The notes: generated from the sequence alone by a model not told the origin. DNA of 64,000 nt from Vibrio syngnathi (GCF_002119525.1 NZ_CP017916.1:1860001-1924000); one strand, 5' to 3'. Shown: positions 48,301 to 57,430, counted from the first letter of the stretch. Program-made: numbers and translations.

Positions 48301-49168
48301 CAGCTGAAAAGGTAGGAGTGTCGCTGTCTACATCTGTAATTACGATCTGACCAGATGTCACTAATTGATTGGTGATGTCATCTACATTAATGTCCTCAGT
48401 CACACTGCCCGAGTCATCGGTAGCGACTGCCGCATCATCAGTACCAATGATGGTGACTGTGATGACTTGTTCGCCACCGTCGGAGGTTTGCACTGTCGTC
48501 GTATCTTGAATTTGCTCGCCATCAGCAAGTTCATCAAATGGACTGTTAGCTACGAATGACCAAGTACCATCTTCATTAACGACAAAAGACCCAAACCCAT
48601 TCTCACCTTCCGCCTCTTTGGCGATAAAGGTAACGTCCGGATCGTCGCTGGTTAAAGCGCCCCCAGTTTCAACAGGTTCATCCTGCTCAAACTCAATAAC
48701 GTTGGTTTCACCTGAAATAAGCGCAAGCGCAATGATATCGAAAAGAGCAATACTTTGCGTATCGGATAATCCTTGAGATTCAAGCCCGTCAGTTTCAAAG
48801 TTCGTGGAAGCTAGAGTTTCAGCCCCTGTACGTTCAATTCTACCACTGTTGGTTAGACTTGAGCCTTGCTCACCAGCGGCGGTATCGAACTCATCACCCA
48901 ATTCTGTTGGATCAAATCCTTCTTCAATAGCACGCTGAACTTGAACAATAGCATCATCAGTGTCTAGCAAGTTTAGCTGGCCTCGGTCATCGACAAACCG
49001 TGCCGAAACATTTGGCACGCTCTCTTCACTTGTTTCGATAGTGACAACGACGTCGCTAGCAGCTGGTTGCTCGCCCGGAGGCAAACGTCTAACCTGGCCT
49101 TGAGCGTCCAGCACTACAACCCCGTTCGCAAGACCTAGTATATTTAGGTTGATACTTCCCATATCCAT
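45353..49168 (-). CDS. LapA-type biofilm adhesin with LapG cleavage motif, VCBS repeats and type I secretion C-terminus
   Basis: A 1271-residue acidic surface protein with no Sec signal. Residues about 1-130 form the retention module of LapA-like adhesins, holding the TAAG site at T96-G99, where the periplasmic protease LapG cuts between the two Ala to release the adhesin when c-di-GMP falls. Five VCBS/cadherin-like repeats of about 119 residues follow, then an unrecognised domain, and a C-terminal type I secretion segment (GNDLLIGDSGDNIFTWLDSTLDNGTDIIKDF). Start chosen at ATG 49168; ATG 49162 is as good. It is divergent from a TolC-family gene. LapD, LapG and the ABC/fusion partners are not in the window. 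Confidence 0.9.
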   Translation of the reverse strand: MDMGSINLNILGLANGVVVLDAQGQVRRLPPGEQPAASDVVVTIETSEESVPNVSARFVDDRGQLNLLDTDDAIVQVQRAIEEGFDPTELGDEFDTAAGEQGSSLTNSGRIERTGAETLASTNFETDGLESQGLSDTQSIALFDIIALALISGETNVIEFEQDEPVETGGALTSDDPDVTFIAKEAEGENGFGSFVVNEDGTWSFVANSPFDELADGEQIQDTTTVQTSDGGEQVITVTIIGTDDAAVATDDSGSVTEDINVDDITNQLVTSGQIVITDVDSDTPTFSADGEFNLVGSTNESQLGVLSIDPDGAWTYVVNNDDVQYLDDDEFVTEVYTVTASDGTTSEVTITINGADDPSDITVGEGDSDTGEVTEDVDVDQESNNLATSGTLTITDVDANDVAAFQSSGTFNPEGSTNDTALGMLTITDDGEWTYVVDNDDVQYLDDDEFVTEVYTVTAIDGTTSEVTITINGADDPSEITVGEGDSDMGQVTEDVDVNPETDQLTTSGTLTITDVDANDVAAFQPNGTFNPEGSTNDTALGMLTITDDGEWTYVVDNDDVQYLDDDEFVTEVYTVTAIDGTTSEVTITINGADDPSEITVGQGDNDMGEVTEDVEVDPESNDLMATGTLTITDVDANDVAAFQPNGTFNPEGSTNDTALGMLTITDDGEWTYVVDNDDVQYLDDDEFVTEVYTVTAIDGTTSEVTITINGADDPSEITVGEGDSDVGEVTEDVDVNEDTNELSVSGTLTITDVDTSDMPAFKPNGVFTPVGSTYALALGMLTITPEGAWSYVVDNDAVQYLNDDDTVIERYVVTAIDGVEHVIEITINGVNDAPEATSFTVVNDEDAIIPILFDSEDGGMPDYISDIEDDHDDIPLNIRIESLPTNGSLLYTDENGVTREIVQSDVDNGVLFVPNNISFVAGPGEMFEMGFSGDPDDMPELVDGFYNWGVAVSPTERLITLDNGNTITVTIEDNNNKPLKQYQGEQSHVGFGIGDTDGRGMNKQETLVLDFTNNPLGVVDFGLDGLGGSFNTNSNVYVEVLYTFADGTTHTEQYQKDPGDTGNSQLLYDFSYSSPDNPIVGMELSSTGGSWELRYVQGNEAVTEDPQFDYVAVDFNGAESTVETVTIDIEEPQQYNVISAASNEPLYAESGNDLLIGDSGDNIFTWLDSTLDNGTDIIKDFELYTEGASDLIDLNDLLEDPQDETQMTELLGMIEVSVDGDDIALSIPINGGSDTQTIVVEGIATEMGASVDLGNDLSVLAELIKNDAA
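46670..48450 (-). repeat. Five VCBS repeats, 357-bp units
   Basis: Tandem units of about 119 codons. The middle three are nearly identical in DNA (LTITDDGEWTYVVDNDD...VYTVTAIDGTTSEVTITIN each time). The outer units have diverged. Near-identity implies recent duplication or gene conversion. Confidence 0.9.
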
Positions 49169-49462
49169 ATTCCCACTTCTGCCCAGAACACACCAAACGC
49201 GGATCCAATCCCACTTTGCGCTGTGGCTATTTCCTACAATAAATTTAGTAGTGACACTATTGATAATCAACTCACTAAAAGTATGGAAATGTGATGCTTT
49301 TTAAATTAGTCAATGGCAATAGCGACTTACATTCAAAAAAAACCTACAAACTTCGCATTTTTTTGCAAATGTCCTAAGCTTCGTTTAATACCATTCACTC
49401 AATTCAACGGTAAACGTAGGTTGGGAAACGGATGAGGCATTGAAAGTAGAAGGAGAGCTACT

Positions 49463-50770
49463 TTGAAATTGTTTAAATTATCCATAATGTGTTGCTTAGT
49501 TGCTGCAACACCACTCAACGCTCAAACTCTGGAGCAGTCTGTGGCTATTACCTTGGCAACGAATCCAGAGATAAAAAGCATCTTTAACGAATATGTAAGC
49601 GTTAAAAAACGTAATGACGCCTCTGGTGGGGCATACAGGCCCAGTATCGACCTTGATGCCGGTATTGGTTACGAAGGTATAAACCCTGCACCCAATAACG
49701 GTCCAGACACGGATCTAACAAGAAAGGAAGCAACGATTTCCCTCACTCAATTGCTGTGGGATGGTTCCTCGACTCTGAACGATATTGACCGTACCGCTGC
49801 AGAGGCCGAGTCGGTTCGCTTGCAATTGATAGCAGATGCCGAAGACAAAGCACTGGAGGTAACACAAATATATCTCGACGCAGTAAAAGCGACTGAGGTA
49901 CTGGCGCTGTCAGAAAGTAACCTTGCGATACACAAGAAAATCTATAAAGACATAAAAAAACGAGCGAGTTCAGGCATAGGTTCTACCGCAGACGTTTCGC
50001 AAGTAGAAGCTAGGATTGCAAAAGCTCACGGTAACTTACTCGCTGCCCAGAATAATTTGATCGATACACATACTCAATTTCGAAGAGTCGTCGGACAAGA
50101 ACCACTAGGTCTGATTTACCCAAGAGCCGACATATCTTGGATTCCGTTGTCATTGTCAGATGCCCTAGTTGATGCTTTGGATAAACACCCTGTAATCAAA
50201 ATAGCGGCCGCTGATGTCGACGCAGCACATTTTCAATACAAACAGTCAAAAGGCGTAAACTACCCTACATTCTCTATAGAAGCATCTCAGTCATGGCGTG
50301 ATGATGCAGGAGGCGATGAAGGTTCGAGTCAAGAAACACTGGCAATGCTGAGAATGCGGTATAACTTGTATAACGGTGGTACAGACAGCGCGAATTCAGA
50401 AGCTTCTGCTTACCAACTCAATAAAGCGAAAGATCTTAGAGATAGAGCTTATCGCCAAGTCGAAGAAGGACTTCGTCTCTCATGGAGCTCCTTAGATCTC
50501 ACACTGCAACAGAAAAACTTTTTGTCCGACCATGTTGATTCAGCTTCAGAAACCGTTATCGCCTATGAAAAACAATACCGAATAGGTAAACGTACTCTGC
50601 TTGACCTGCTCAACACTGAAAACGAGCTATTTGAAGCCCGTAAAGACTATCTAGATGCCCATTATTCGGAGCAGTACGCTAAATACCGAGTGATGAACGC
50701 AACCGGTTCTTTATTGAATGCTCTGCTGGTTGATATACCAGAAGAGTGGACAACGGCCGTGGAGTATTAA
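49463..50770 (+). CDS. TolC-family outer-membrane protein of a type I secretion system
   Basis: A 435-residue outer-membrane channel subunit with signal peptide (MKLFKLSIMCCLVAATPLNA) and the repeated coiled-coil architecture of TolC/LapE proteins. The start is a TTG preceded by a near-perfect AAGGAG at 7 bases. It is divergent from the adhesin gene and overlaps the OmpA-like lipoprotein by one base at its end, so it is probably the export channel for that adhesin. The inner-membrane ABC transporter and membrane-fusion protein are missing here and must be elsewhere. Confidence 0.9.
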   Translation: MKLFKLSIMCCLVAATPLNAQTLEQSVAITLATNPEIKSIFNEYVSVKKRNDASGGAYRPSIDLDAGIGYEGINPAPNNGPDTDLTRKEATISLTQLLWDGSSTLNDIDRTAAEAESVRLQLIADAEDKALEVTQIYLDAVKATEVLALSESNLAIHKKIYKDIKKRASSGIGSTADVSQVEARIAKAHGNLLAAQNNLIDTHTQFRRVVGQEPLGLIYPRADISWIPLSLSDALVDALDKHPVIKIAAADVDAAHFQYKQSKGVNYPTFSIEASQSWRDDAGGDEGSSQETLAMLRMRYNLYNGGTDSANSEASAYQLNKAKDLRDRAYRQVEEGLRLSWSSLDLTLQQKNFLSDHVDSASETVIAYEKQYRIGKRTLLDLLNTENELFEARKDYLDAHYSEQYAKYRVMNATGSLLNALLVDIPEEWTTAVEY

Positions 50771-51381
50771 TGATGAAAATACCTTACTTATTACTTCCCG
50801 TATTAACGATGACGTTATTTGCTTGCTCCAATCAGCAGCGAGAAACCTACATCGAGACGCCTGAAGCTGAACAAATTGCCGATCTACAAGACGATGATAA
50901 AGATGGTGTCGTAAACGCGCGAGATACCTGCCCTGGTACACCAGAAACATCACAAGTCGACAACGACGGGTGCGGTGAAACAATTCGTGCGGAAGAAGTC
51001 CGACAGCTAAAAATTCTCTTCGCTCATGATTCATTTGAAGTGAACCCAATATTTTCTAGCCAAATCAGCACCATGGCAGAATTTCTTGAAAACTACAAAA
51101 GTGCGTCGATTGAGATTCAAGGGTATGCCAGTAAAGTGGGTTCCAACGAGTACAACTTGGACTTGTCAAAGAAACGAGCAAACAATGTGCAAGACGAGTT
51201 ACTTTCGAATGGTATAGAACCGGAGCGCGTGAGAATTGTTGGCTATGGTGAAGAACGCTTAGAAAACGATGGTGACGACCCTACTTCACACGCACTGAAC
51301 CGTAAGGTAACCGCGACTGTAGTTGGGTTAAGTGAACAGATCGTGGAAGAGTGGACCATTTTTACCACACTAGAAAAGTAG
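50770..51381 (+). CDS. OmpA-like lipoprotein with calcium-binding motif
   Basis: A 203-residue lipoprotein (lipobox LFAC at about residue 18 of MMKIPYLL...). Its N-terminal part carries a thrombospondin type 3-like Asp-rich motif (DDDKDGVVNARDTCPGTP) and its C-terminal 110 residues are an OmpA peptidoglycan-binding domain (IEIQGYASKVGSNEYNLDLSKKRA). It starts with the last base of the TolC stop codon, so the two genes are translationally coupled. I infer it anchors the secretion complex to peptidoglycan. The ATG at 50773 is an alternative start. Confidence 0.88.
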   Translation: MMKIPYLLLPVLTMTLFACSNQQRETYIETPEAEQIADLQDDDKDGVVNARDTCPGTPETSQVDNDGCGETIRAEEVRQLKILFAHDSFEVNPIFSSQISTMAEFLENYKSASIEIQGYASKVGSNEYNLDLSKKRANNVQDELLSNGIEPERVRIVGYGEERLENDGDDPTSHALNRKVTATVVGLSEQIVEEWTIFTTLEK

Positions 51382-51424
51382 CGTGACATTGTCACTGAGA
51401 TGTAAGGTGTAAAGTAAGTTATTT

Positions 51425-51588
51425 TATACCAATCACAGTAAGTAAGTGATCAAAATTAGCGTAGGGAAAAGGCTTGAGAACAAGGCAGAATTTTTCGATA
51501 AATAGTTATTCTACAATCAAAAATTCTAACGCAGTTATCGAGCGTTTTAGCAAGCTAGGGTGACCAGTTATTTACTACGATTGGTATA
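51425..51588. mobile_element. MITE-like inverted-repeat element
   Basis: A 164-bp sequence bounded by perfect 10-bp inverted repeats TATACCAATC (51425-51434) and GATTGGTATA (51579-51588), with no open reading frame. Elements with such ends are common in Vibrio genomes. It sits between the OmpA-like gene and the nhaA terminator. No target-site duplication could be established by eye. Confidence 0.7.
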
Positions 51589-51616
51589 TTACACATACAC
51601 TTAAGCTTCAAGACCA

Positions 51617-51653
51617 ATAAAGCCGTGATAGGGTTACCCATCACGGCTTTTTG
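51617..51653. terminator. Terminator near the nhaA end
   Basis: Stem AAAGCCGTGAT / ATCACGGCTTT with a 10-nt loop and T run on plus and A run on minus. It can serve convergent transcripts, including nhaA read on the minus strand. Confidence 0.88.
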
Positions 51654-51747
51654 TTCTTTGTCATCACATGAGCCTCAGTAGTAACTCATATGATCAATTC
51701 TTGTTGTTCATTATTGGGCTGGCTAGTTTAAGCGAGCCCGTTACTGA

Positions 51748-52911
51748 TTATAGTTTTACTTCTTGTTGCTTCGTACTCGGTAGAGAAATACGTAGCAGGA
51801 TGTAACCCAGAATTGCAGCTGTTGTCGATCCCATCAGGATACCTAATCGAGCAAGCGTATCAAACTCTGCGTTCGTTGGTCCAAATGCTAGCGATGAAAT
51901 AAAGATAGACATCGTAAAGCCAATACCACACAACACAGATACCGCGAAGATGTTCATGAAGTTCACACCTTCAGGAAGCTTAGCTACGCCCATTTTCACA
52001 GCGCCCCAGCTGAATAGGAAGATACCCAGTGGCTTACCAATCAATAGACCCATAGCAATACCAAGCGGTAGCATGCCTGTAAGGTTTGAAAGTGAGATGC
52101 CTTCTAGTGAGATACCTGCGTTTGCAAATGCGAAGATTGGCAAAATTGCAAAAGCGACGTATGGGTGCAGAGCATGTTCTAGATGTTTCAGTGGAGAACG
52201 CTCTCCTTTATTGCCTTTCAGTGGGATAGCAAAACCAATGACTACACCAGCCAATGTTGCGTGAACACCTGACTTCAATACTGCGAACCACAGAATTGCA
52301 CCAACAATAAGATAAACGCTCAGTTTAGTCACATGCTTGTTGTTTAGCATGAAAAGCACACCCGTTGCGATGAAACCAACCGTAAGTGCAAGCGTTGATA
52401 GGTCGCCTGAATAGAACAGTGCAATGATAACAACAACACCTAGGTCATCGATAATTGCCAACGCTAGTAGGAATACCTTCAGGCTTACCGGTACACGGTT
52501 ACCAAGAAGAGCCATGATACCCAATGCGAATGCGATATCAGTTGCTGCTGGGATAGCCCAACCTTGAAGCGCTTCAGGGTTGCTTGAATTGAATAGCACG
52601 TAAATAAGTGCAGGAGCTAGCATACCGCCGACAGCTGCGATAGCTGGGAAGATTGCTGTCTCTTTAGACTTTAATGCGCCTTCTAAAAGTTCGCGCTTAA
52701 CTTCTAAGCCAATTAGAAGGAAGAAGACAGCCATTAAGCCATCGTTAATCCAGTGAGACACAGACATACCTAGAACGTAGCTGTGCAGTACCCCTTGGTA
52801 CATTTCGTTCAATGGTGAGTTTGCTACAAACATTGCGATCGCCGCAGCGATGACTAGTATGATGCCGCCAGCAGATTCCAATTTAAAGAAGTCACGGATG
52901 ACGTCGGTCAT
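51748..52911 (-). CDS. nhaA: Na+/H+ antiporter NhaA
   Basis: Inner-membrane antiporter that expels sodium for protons, important for marine pH and salt tolerance. About 12 helices over 387 residues, with the catalytic Asp pair at 155-156 ([10 protein letters not shown]) and the [14 protein letters not shown] segment. It matches Vibrio NhaA strongly. I chose ATG 52911 ([16 protein letters not shown]); the longer start at 52953 adds a non-conserved stretch. NhaR is not adjacent. Confidence 0.96.
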   Translation of the reverse strand: MTDVIRDFFKLESAGGIILVIAAAIAMFVANSPLNEMYQGVLHSYVLGMSVSHWINDGLMAVFFLLIGLEVKRELLEGALKSKETAIFPAIAAVGGMLAPALIYVLFNSSNPEALQGWAIPAATDIAFALGIMALLGNRVPVSLKVFLLALAIIDDLGVVVIIALFYSGDLSTLALTVGFIATGVLFMLNNKHVTKLSVYLIVGAILWFAVLKSGVHATLAGVVIGFAIPLKGNKGERSPLKHLEHALHPYVAFAILPIFAFANAGISLEGISLSNLTGMLPLGIAMGLLIGKPLGIFLFSWGAVKMGVAKLPEGVNFMNIFAVSVLCGIGFTMSIFISSLAFGPTNAEFDTLARLGILMGSTTAAILGYILLRISLPSTKQQEVKL

Positions 52912-53150
52912 GATTTCGCCCTTATATTTATTATTTAAATAAACGAATAACAAAGAATAACCCAGAGTGTATATCCAAGCTTTATCGATAGATAATCACT
53001 TCTTCAGATGTTTAACTTCGGTTTTTCCTACAAATACTAAACAATACGTCGTATATTCCATAATGTTGTTATGCACCATGAATTAAGTATAGATGAGTTC
53101 ACCAAGGCTGTATGCACAAATAATTCGAGGGTTGTCGGAATATCAAACAT

Positions 53151-53178
53151 AAAAAAAGGCTATCAAATGATAGCCTTA
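53151..53178 (-). terminator. Terminator of the ABC operon
   Basis: Stem AAGGCTATCA / TGATAGCCTT with a short loop and T7 run on the minus strand, beyond the stop at 53187. Confidence 0.9.
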
Positions 53179-53186
53179 GGTGTTTT

Positions 53187-54323
53187 CTAGTAGCCTGTTA
53201 ACTGCATAAAGCCTGTTGCTTCATGGCTTCCGCTCGCCATAATTGGCCCTTCCCAATAGGGTATGACAAAAGGCAACCACATTTCCCTACGTTTGATACG
53301 CGTTGTGAGGTTGATATCGTGTTGTGGCACGTTAATAATCCATTGGAGCGGCATTCTTCTACCATTCAGTAGCGTCGTATTCTGTAAAGGCTTGATAGAA
53401 ATATCGGAGTCCGTTAACTGATATACTTTGCCAGAACGAGTTGCCAATGTTCCAAAGACATAAGGCAATTGTTGATTATGGCGATAGCGATTAATGCTCA
53501 GCGCTGTACCGTCATCGAGATTAAACACGAACCAATCCCAGCCCTGCTGACCCACTCCGAGTAAACCACTGCCCCACTCTTTGTGCACCCACGCAGTACC
53601 CTCGACTTCTTTCGCTACACCGTCGAGGTTCAAAACCCCGCTCAAAGATAAAAACGGAGCGCTGAAGTTATAAGACGCGACAGGCAATAAATCGTGCTTT
53701 TTCTGATAGCCGTTATCGCCGTTGAGTACGTATGGCCCTTTCGAAATAGTGTCGAGTTCAAGGCCAAACGTATCGGTTTGTACTTGAAGGCGACCTGGAA
53801 ACGGGGTGTTACCCAGTGCACGCCAATTCCAATTATCGATCCAAATTCTAAATGGATGACTGGTCATACCCGCCTGTCCAATGCCGCCACGCGCCAAACG
53901 CTGCTCTTTCCAAACCTTAGATTCAGACGAAATCACAACATTTGAAATATAAGCCTGTGGGCTTTGCCACCCCCGAGTTTCTCTCTCGTCAGTTGCTATA
54001 CGAAAGAAGCTCCACTGTACCGAGTACTTTTTCCCATCATCCCCTTTTAGAGACGCAAAATAATGCCACCACTCATGCTGGAATTCTGGGTGGAACTGGA
54101 AATCACGAGGCAACGAAACGCCTCGGTCTGGCAATACAGGTTCAAACACATTGAAGTGTTCGCTGACAAGTACTGAGTTAATCTCATTCTCGCCCTTATC
54201 ACCAACATCGACAAAATAGGAATAGTACGCCCATACACCTAAAATGATGCCAAAGAAGCCAATCAGTAATAGAGCAGAGACAAGTCGGTGTCTGAGTTTT
54301 TTTGAGCCATTTCGTTGAAGCAT
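53187..54323 (-). CDS. Lipocalin-like protein of AttH/CrtC type
   Basis: A 378-residue exported protein with an N-terminal signal/anchor helix (LVSALLLIGFFGIILGVWAYY) and two lipocalin-like beta domains of the AttH/CrtC-like type: FHPEFQHEWWHYFASL near residue 70 and KEWGSGLLGVGQQGWDWFVFNL near residue 250. It is the last gene of a three-gene ABC cluster. I chose ATG 54323 because an AGGG lies about 11 bases upstream; ATG 54335 lies inside the permease gene's end with no spacer. Relatives probably bind hydrophobic ligands in the periplasm; ligand unknown. Confidence 0.86.
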   Translation of the reverse strand: MLQRNGSKKLRHRLVSALLLIGFFGIILGVWAYYSYFVDVGDKGENEINSVLVSEHFNVFEPVLPDRGVSLPRDFQFHPEFQHEWWHYFASLKGDDGKKYSVQWSFFRIATDERETRGWQSPQAYISNVVISSESKVWKEQRLARGGIGQAGMTSHPFRIWIDNWNWRALGNTPFPGRLQVQTDTFGLELDTISKGPYVLNGDNGYQKKHDLLPVASYNFSAPFLSLSGVLNLDGVAKEVEGTAWVHKEWGSGLLGVGQQGWDWFVFNLDDGTALSINRYRHNQQLPYVFGTLATRSGKVYQLTDSDISIKPLQNTTLLNGRRMPLQWIINVPQHDINLTTRIKRREMWLPFVIPYWEGPIMASGSHEATGFMQLTGY

Positions 54324-54324
54324 A

Positions 54325-56778
54325 TTAAAGCGCATCCCTGAGTGATTTCATCGGTGTGTTCCGAATCATTCTCATCACTGGCAATGCACCAGCTAACATC
54401 AATGCTGCCATCGCCCACGCAAATGTCTGCAAATAGTCCCAAGGAATCACTTGTAACTCGAGTGACCACCCAAAAGACTGCTTGATAACAATGTCGACGA
54501 TCAAGCTGGCTAACGCCAATCCGAGCGGGATAGCAATCAGGGAAGAGATAAGTCCGAACACAAACAACTGCAAGCTGCCTGTAAAGATCAGCTCTTTTGC
54601 CGACACCCCTAAGCAACGTTGCAATGAAATATGCCTTTGTCGAGACACTTCACCCGCAACCGTCGCGAAAAAGATGCCGAAGACAGCGATGACCAAAGTG
54701 ATGTTACCCAATGTATCAGCTATCGCGAATGTTCTATCAAACACTCTCATCGCCTGACTGTGAATATTGTTATTATCAAAAATACGCTCAGATCCAAGCC
54801 TGAATACGCTTTCCAATCGACTTCGAAGTCCTACCGAATTGACATCATCTTTGAGTATGACGCCTAGACCGACATTTCCGCGTCCGGCAAACCCAGATAG
54901 CCAGTTTCGATGTGACATCATGACTTGATGGTAAGGGTTGCCATAATCGTAATAAACACCGACAACCTGCCAACCAGAGCCAAGACTGTCATAAAGGTCT
55001 ATATAGTCGCCAGGGCGAATCCCTAACTTGAGAGACATCGATTCACTGATCAATACACCTTTCGAATGATGCAGGTGATACCAGTAATTCGGAATTCCTA
55101 ACTTGATCGTCAGCGCTTCTAATTCACCTTCAGAAGAACCAGTACTCACCACCTGGGTACTTCCGGCAGGGGAAACGACATCTTTCTCCCAACGCCACCA
55201 AACTGAATCGACTTCAGGCTGTTCTGACAGCCAATTACTCATACGTGCAGCGGCGTTGTTGGTTGGGTAGATGTAAAGGTCTGCAGCCAAACGCTGTGTT
55301 AGCCATTTATCGGTGGTATCCCTAAAGCTACCCACCATGGTTTCTACACCAATATTCGCTGTTAACGCTAACATGAACGCCATTGTCGCCACACCACGGT
55401 AACTCATGCTTGAAGCGGCATCCGCAAAGAACCAACGAGCACGAACCCAACGCAACGAATATGACAAGCTGTTAAACAGCTTCCACATCAAGAAAGGCGT
55501 AAACAAAGCTACACTAACGAGCATCAGGGCAATAATCGCAAAACCAGACTCTTGCGTTTGTGGGGCTTGATACACAGCGACAGCTGCAACCAAAAAACCA
55601 CAACCAATCAATGCTTGCCAAGTAAACTCAGTACCAGCAAAACGCATCAAAGATAAACGAGATGACAAACGAATCGGTTGCGACCTAAGCAAACGAACCA
55701 ATGGCCATGCACACGCAAGGAAAGCACCAAGCAACGCCATTAATAAGCTATAACCACTCCAACGCCAACTCCAGCTCAAGGTTAAGCCCACATTCGCATC
55801 GTAAAGATCACCTAAACTCGAAGAAACGGCCGGTAACAGTTGGTTTGCCAACATGACACCGAATACATTGCCGCAGATCCAGCTCAGTAGAACCAACAAC
55901 AATAACTCTAAGCAAAGCGCTTTAGCCAGTTGCCAACCGGACACGCCCGTTTGTCTCAAGATTCCAACGAGTGGTTGGCGCTGAATGAAAGACAGCGACA
56001 TCGCTTGATAGAAAATAAACAAGCCAACGACAAACGACAGCATGCCCATCGCTTTTAGATTTAAGTGGAAAGCGCTAGTCAATGACTCAAGCTCAGCTTT
56101 AGAGCTGCGCGAGATCGTCAAACCATTGGGCAACATGTTTTTAAGACGCTCAAACTTCTCCGGTGACATATCTGAACACGCAATCACAGAAAGCCCAGCA
56201 CTGCGCTTAAGCATTCGGAGCAAGGAGATATCTGCAATCAACCTTGTACCATTAATCAGATTGTTTTGGTCCACTACCACAGGGCCAAGCTCAGAACCAT
56301 CCATCAGAGGAATGTAGTCCCCATCTTTCCATTCCATATGTTCAGCAAGATCATCACTCACAAGGATCGGATATGGCGGTTTCATGAGATCTAACGTGGT
56401 GAGTTCTTTTAAGGCAGCACCTGGCTGAAGCTGGAGCATAGAAACAGGGTCTATGCCGATAAGCATGAAGTTTGCGCCGTTTTCATCAGTGATACTATGG
56501 TGGTCAAAAGGAGAGCACTGCTGAAAGCCTTCACGGCGAAGCTGAATGTAAAAACCTTGCGGGATTTTATTGGCGTTATGTTTTGGTCGAATACGGTAAG
56601 GAAGAGGATTCGAAAACAGTTTTTCGCCATGCGTATAACTTTGCTTGGCGTGTTGGTTGATAGCGGTCACACCAACCAAAAGTGATACGCCAAGGGTTAA
56701 ACCAAGCCATACCAAGATAATCTGAAGTGGGTAACGTCGATAGTGACCAAGTAGCGCTTTAACTACGGGCCATAACAT
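54325..56778 (-). CDS. FtsX-type ABC transporter permease
   Basis: An 817-residue inner-membrane protein with two FtsX/MacB-type permease domains: a first helix near residues 22-40, a periplasmic domain, a helical block near residues 240-400, another periplasmic region and a last group of three helices near the C-terminus. It is preceded by AAGGAGG at the ATG 56778 (MLWPVVKALLGHYRRYPLQI) and overlaps the ATP-binding gene by 20 bases. This type, with a lipocalin-like partner, resembles AttFG proteins; it probably drives lipid or lipoprotein extraction or signalling rather than import. That role is inference. Confidence 0.9.
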   Translation of the reverse strand: MLWPVVKALLGHYRRYPLQIILVWLGLTLGVSLLVGVTAINQHAKQSYTHGEKLFSNPLPYRIRPKHNANKIPQGFYIQLRREGFQQCSPFDHHSITDENGANFMLIGIDPVSMLQLQPGAALKELTTLDLMKPPYPILVSDDLAEHMEWKDGDYIPLMDGSELGPVVVDQNNLINGTRLIADISLLRMLKRSAGLSVIACSDMSPEKFERLKNMLPNGLTISRSSKAELESLTSAFHLNLKAMGMLSFVVGLFIFYQAMSLSFIQRQPLVGILRQTGVSGWQLAKALCLELLLLVLLSWICGNVFGVMLANQLLPAVSSSLGDLYDANVGLTLSWSWRWSGYSLLMALLGAFLACAWPLVRLLRSQPIRLSSRLSLMRFAGTEFTWQALIGCGFLVAAVAVYQAPQTQESGFAIIALMLVSVALFTPFLMWKLFNSLSYSLRWVRARWFFADAASSMSYRGVATMAFMLALTANIGVETMVGSFRDTTDKWLTQRLAADLYIYPTNNAAARMSNWLSEQPEVDSVWWRWEKDVVSPAGSTQVVSTGSSEGELEALTIKLGIPNYWYHLHHSKGVLISESMSLKLGIRPGDYIDLYDSLGSGWQVVGVYYDYGNPYHQVMMSHRNWLSGFAGRGNVGLGVILKDDVNSVGLRSRLESVFRLGSERIFDNNNIHSQAMRVFDRTFAIADTLGNITLVIAVFGIFFATVAGEVSRQRHISLQRCLGVSAKELIFTGSLQLFVFGLISSLIAIPLGLALASLIVDIVIKQSFGWSLELQVIPWDYLQTFAWAMAALMLAGALPVMRMIRNTPMKSLRDAL

Positions 56779-57430
56779 GCAGTTGCCCTCCTTGTAGGCG
56801 AATTCTGCCATCCATATGCAATGCAACTTTCTCACTGTGAGTCACCAACAACAAGGTACATTCTAATTGGCGGGCCAAAGAGGTTAGCAAACGCATTACC
56901 GCTTCGGCATTACGCTCATCTAGGCTTCCCGTTGGTTCATCAGCCAACAAGATTTTCGGTTCCATATACAAGGCACGAGCAATCGCTGCACGTTGTTGCT
57001 GGCCACCAGACGCTTCTTCAGGATAACGTCCAAGCAAAGGCATAAGGTCTAAAGCAGAAAGAATCTGCCTCCAGAGTCCCTTATCTTCAGGTAAACCTTT
57101 TAACTGGCGGCAAAAACGGATGTTGTCGGCAATGTTAAGCGTCGGCAGTAAATTGAATTGCTGAAAGATATGACCGATATTGTTTCTACGATAAGCAGTG
57201 CGATCACGCTCGGTCGAGTCGTGCATATCGAAGTGAGGGAAAGCGATTTCACCTGAATCGGCGAGGTCTAAACCCGCGATAAGATTCAGTAAAGTACTCT
57301 TACCAGAGCCACTTTCTCCCATTAATGCCAGCTGATCGCCTTGGTTTAATGTTAATTCAGCACCTTGCAAAACAGGGTGAAACTCCCCCCCATCGACATA
57401 GCCTTTACACAGGTCTGACAGCTTTAACAT
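56759..57430 (-). CDS. ABC transporter ATP-binding protein
   Basis: A 223-residue ATPase of the LolD/MacB class. Walker A is GESGSGKST, the Q-loop is in HIFQQFNLLPTL, the signature is SGGQQQRAAIARAL and Walker B is ILLADEPTGSLDE. It is the first gene of the operon ATPase-permease-lipocalin-like. ATG 57430 (MLKLSDLCKGY) is preferred over a GTG at 57442. Confidence 0.93.
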   Translation of the reverse strand: MLKLSDLCKGYVDGGEFHPVLQGAELTLNQGDQLALMGESGSGKSTLLNLIAGLDLADSGEIAFPHFDMHDSTERDRTAYRRNNIGHIFQQFNLLPTLNIADNIRFCRQLKGLPEDKGLWRQILSALDLMPLLGRYPEEASGGQQQRAAIARALYMEPKILLADEPTGSLDERNAEAVMRLLTSLARQLECTLLLVTHSEKVALHMDGRIRLQGGQLHVMARS

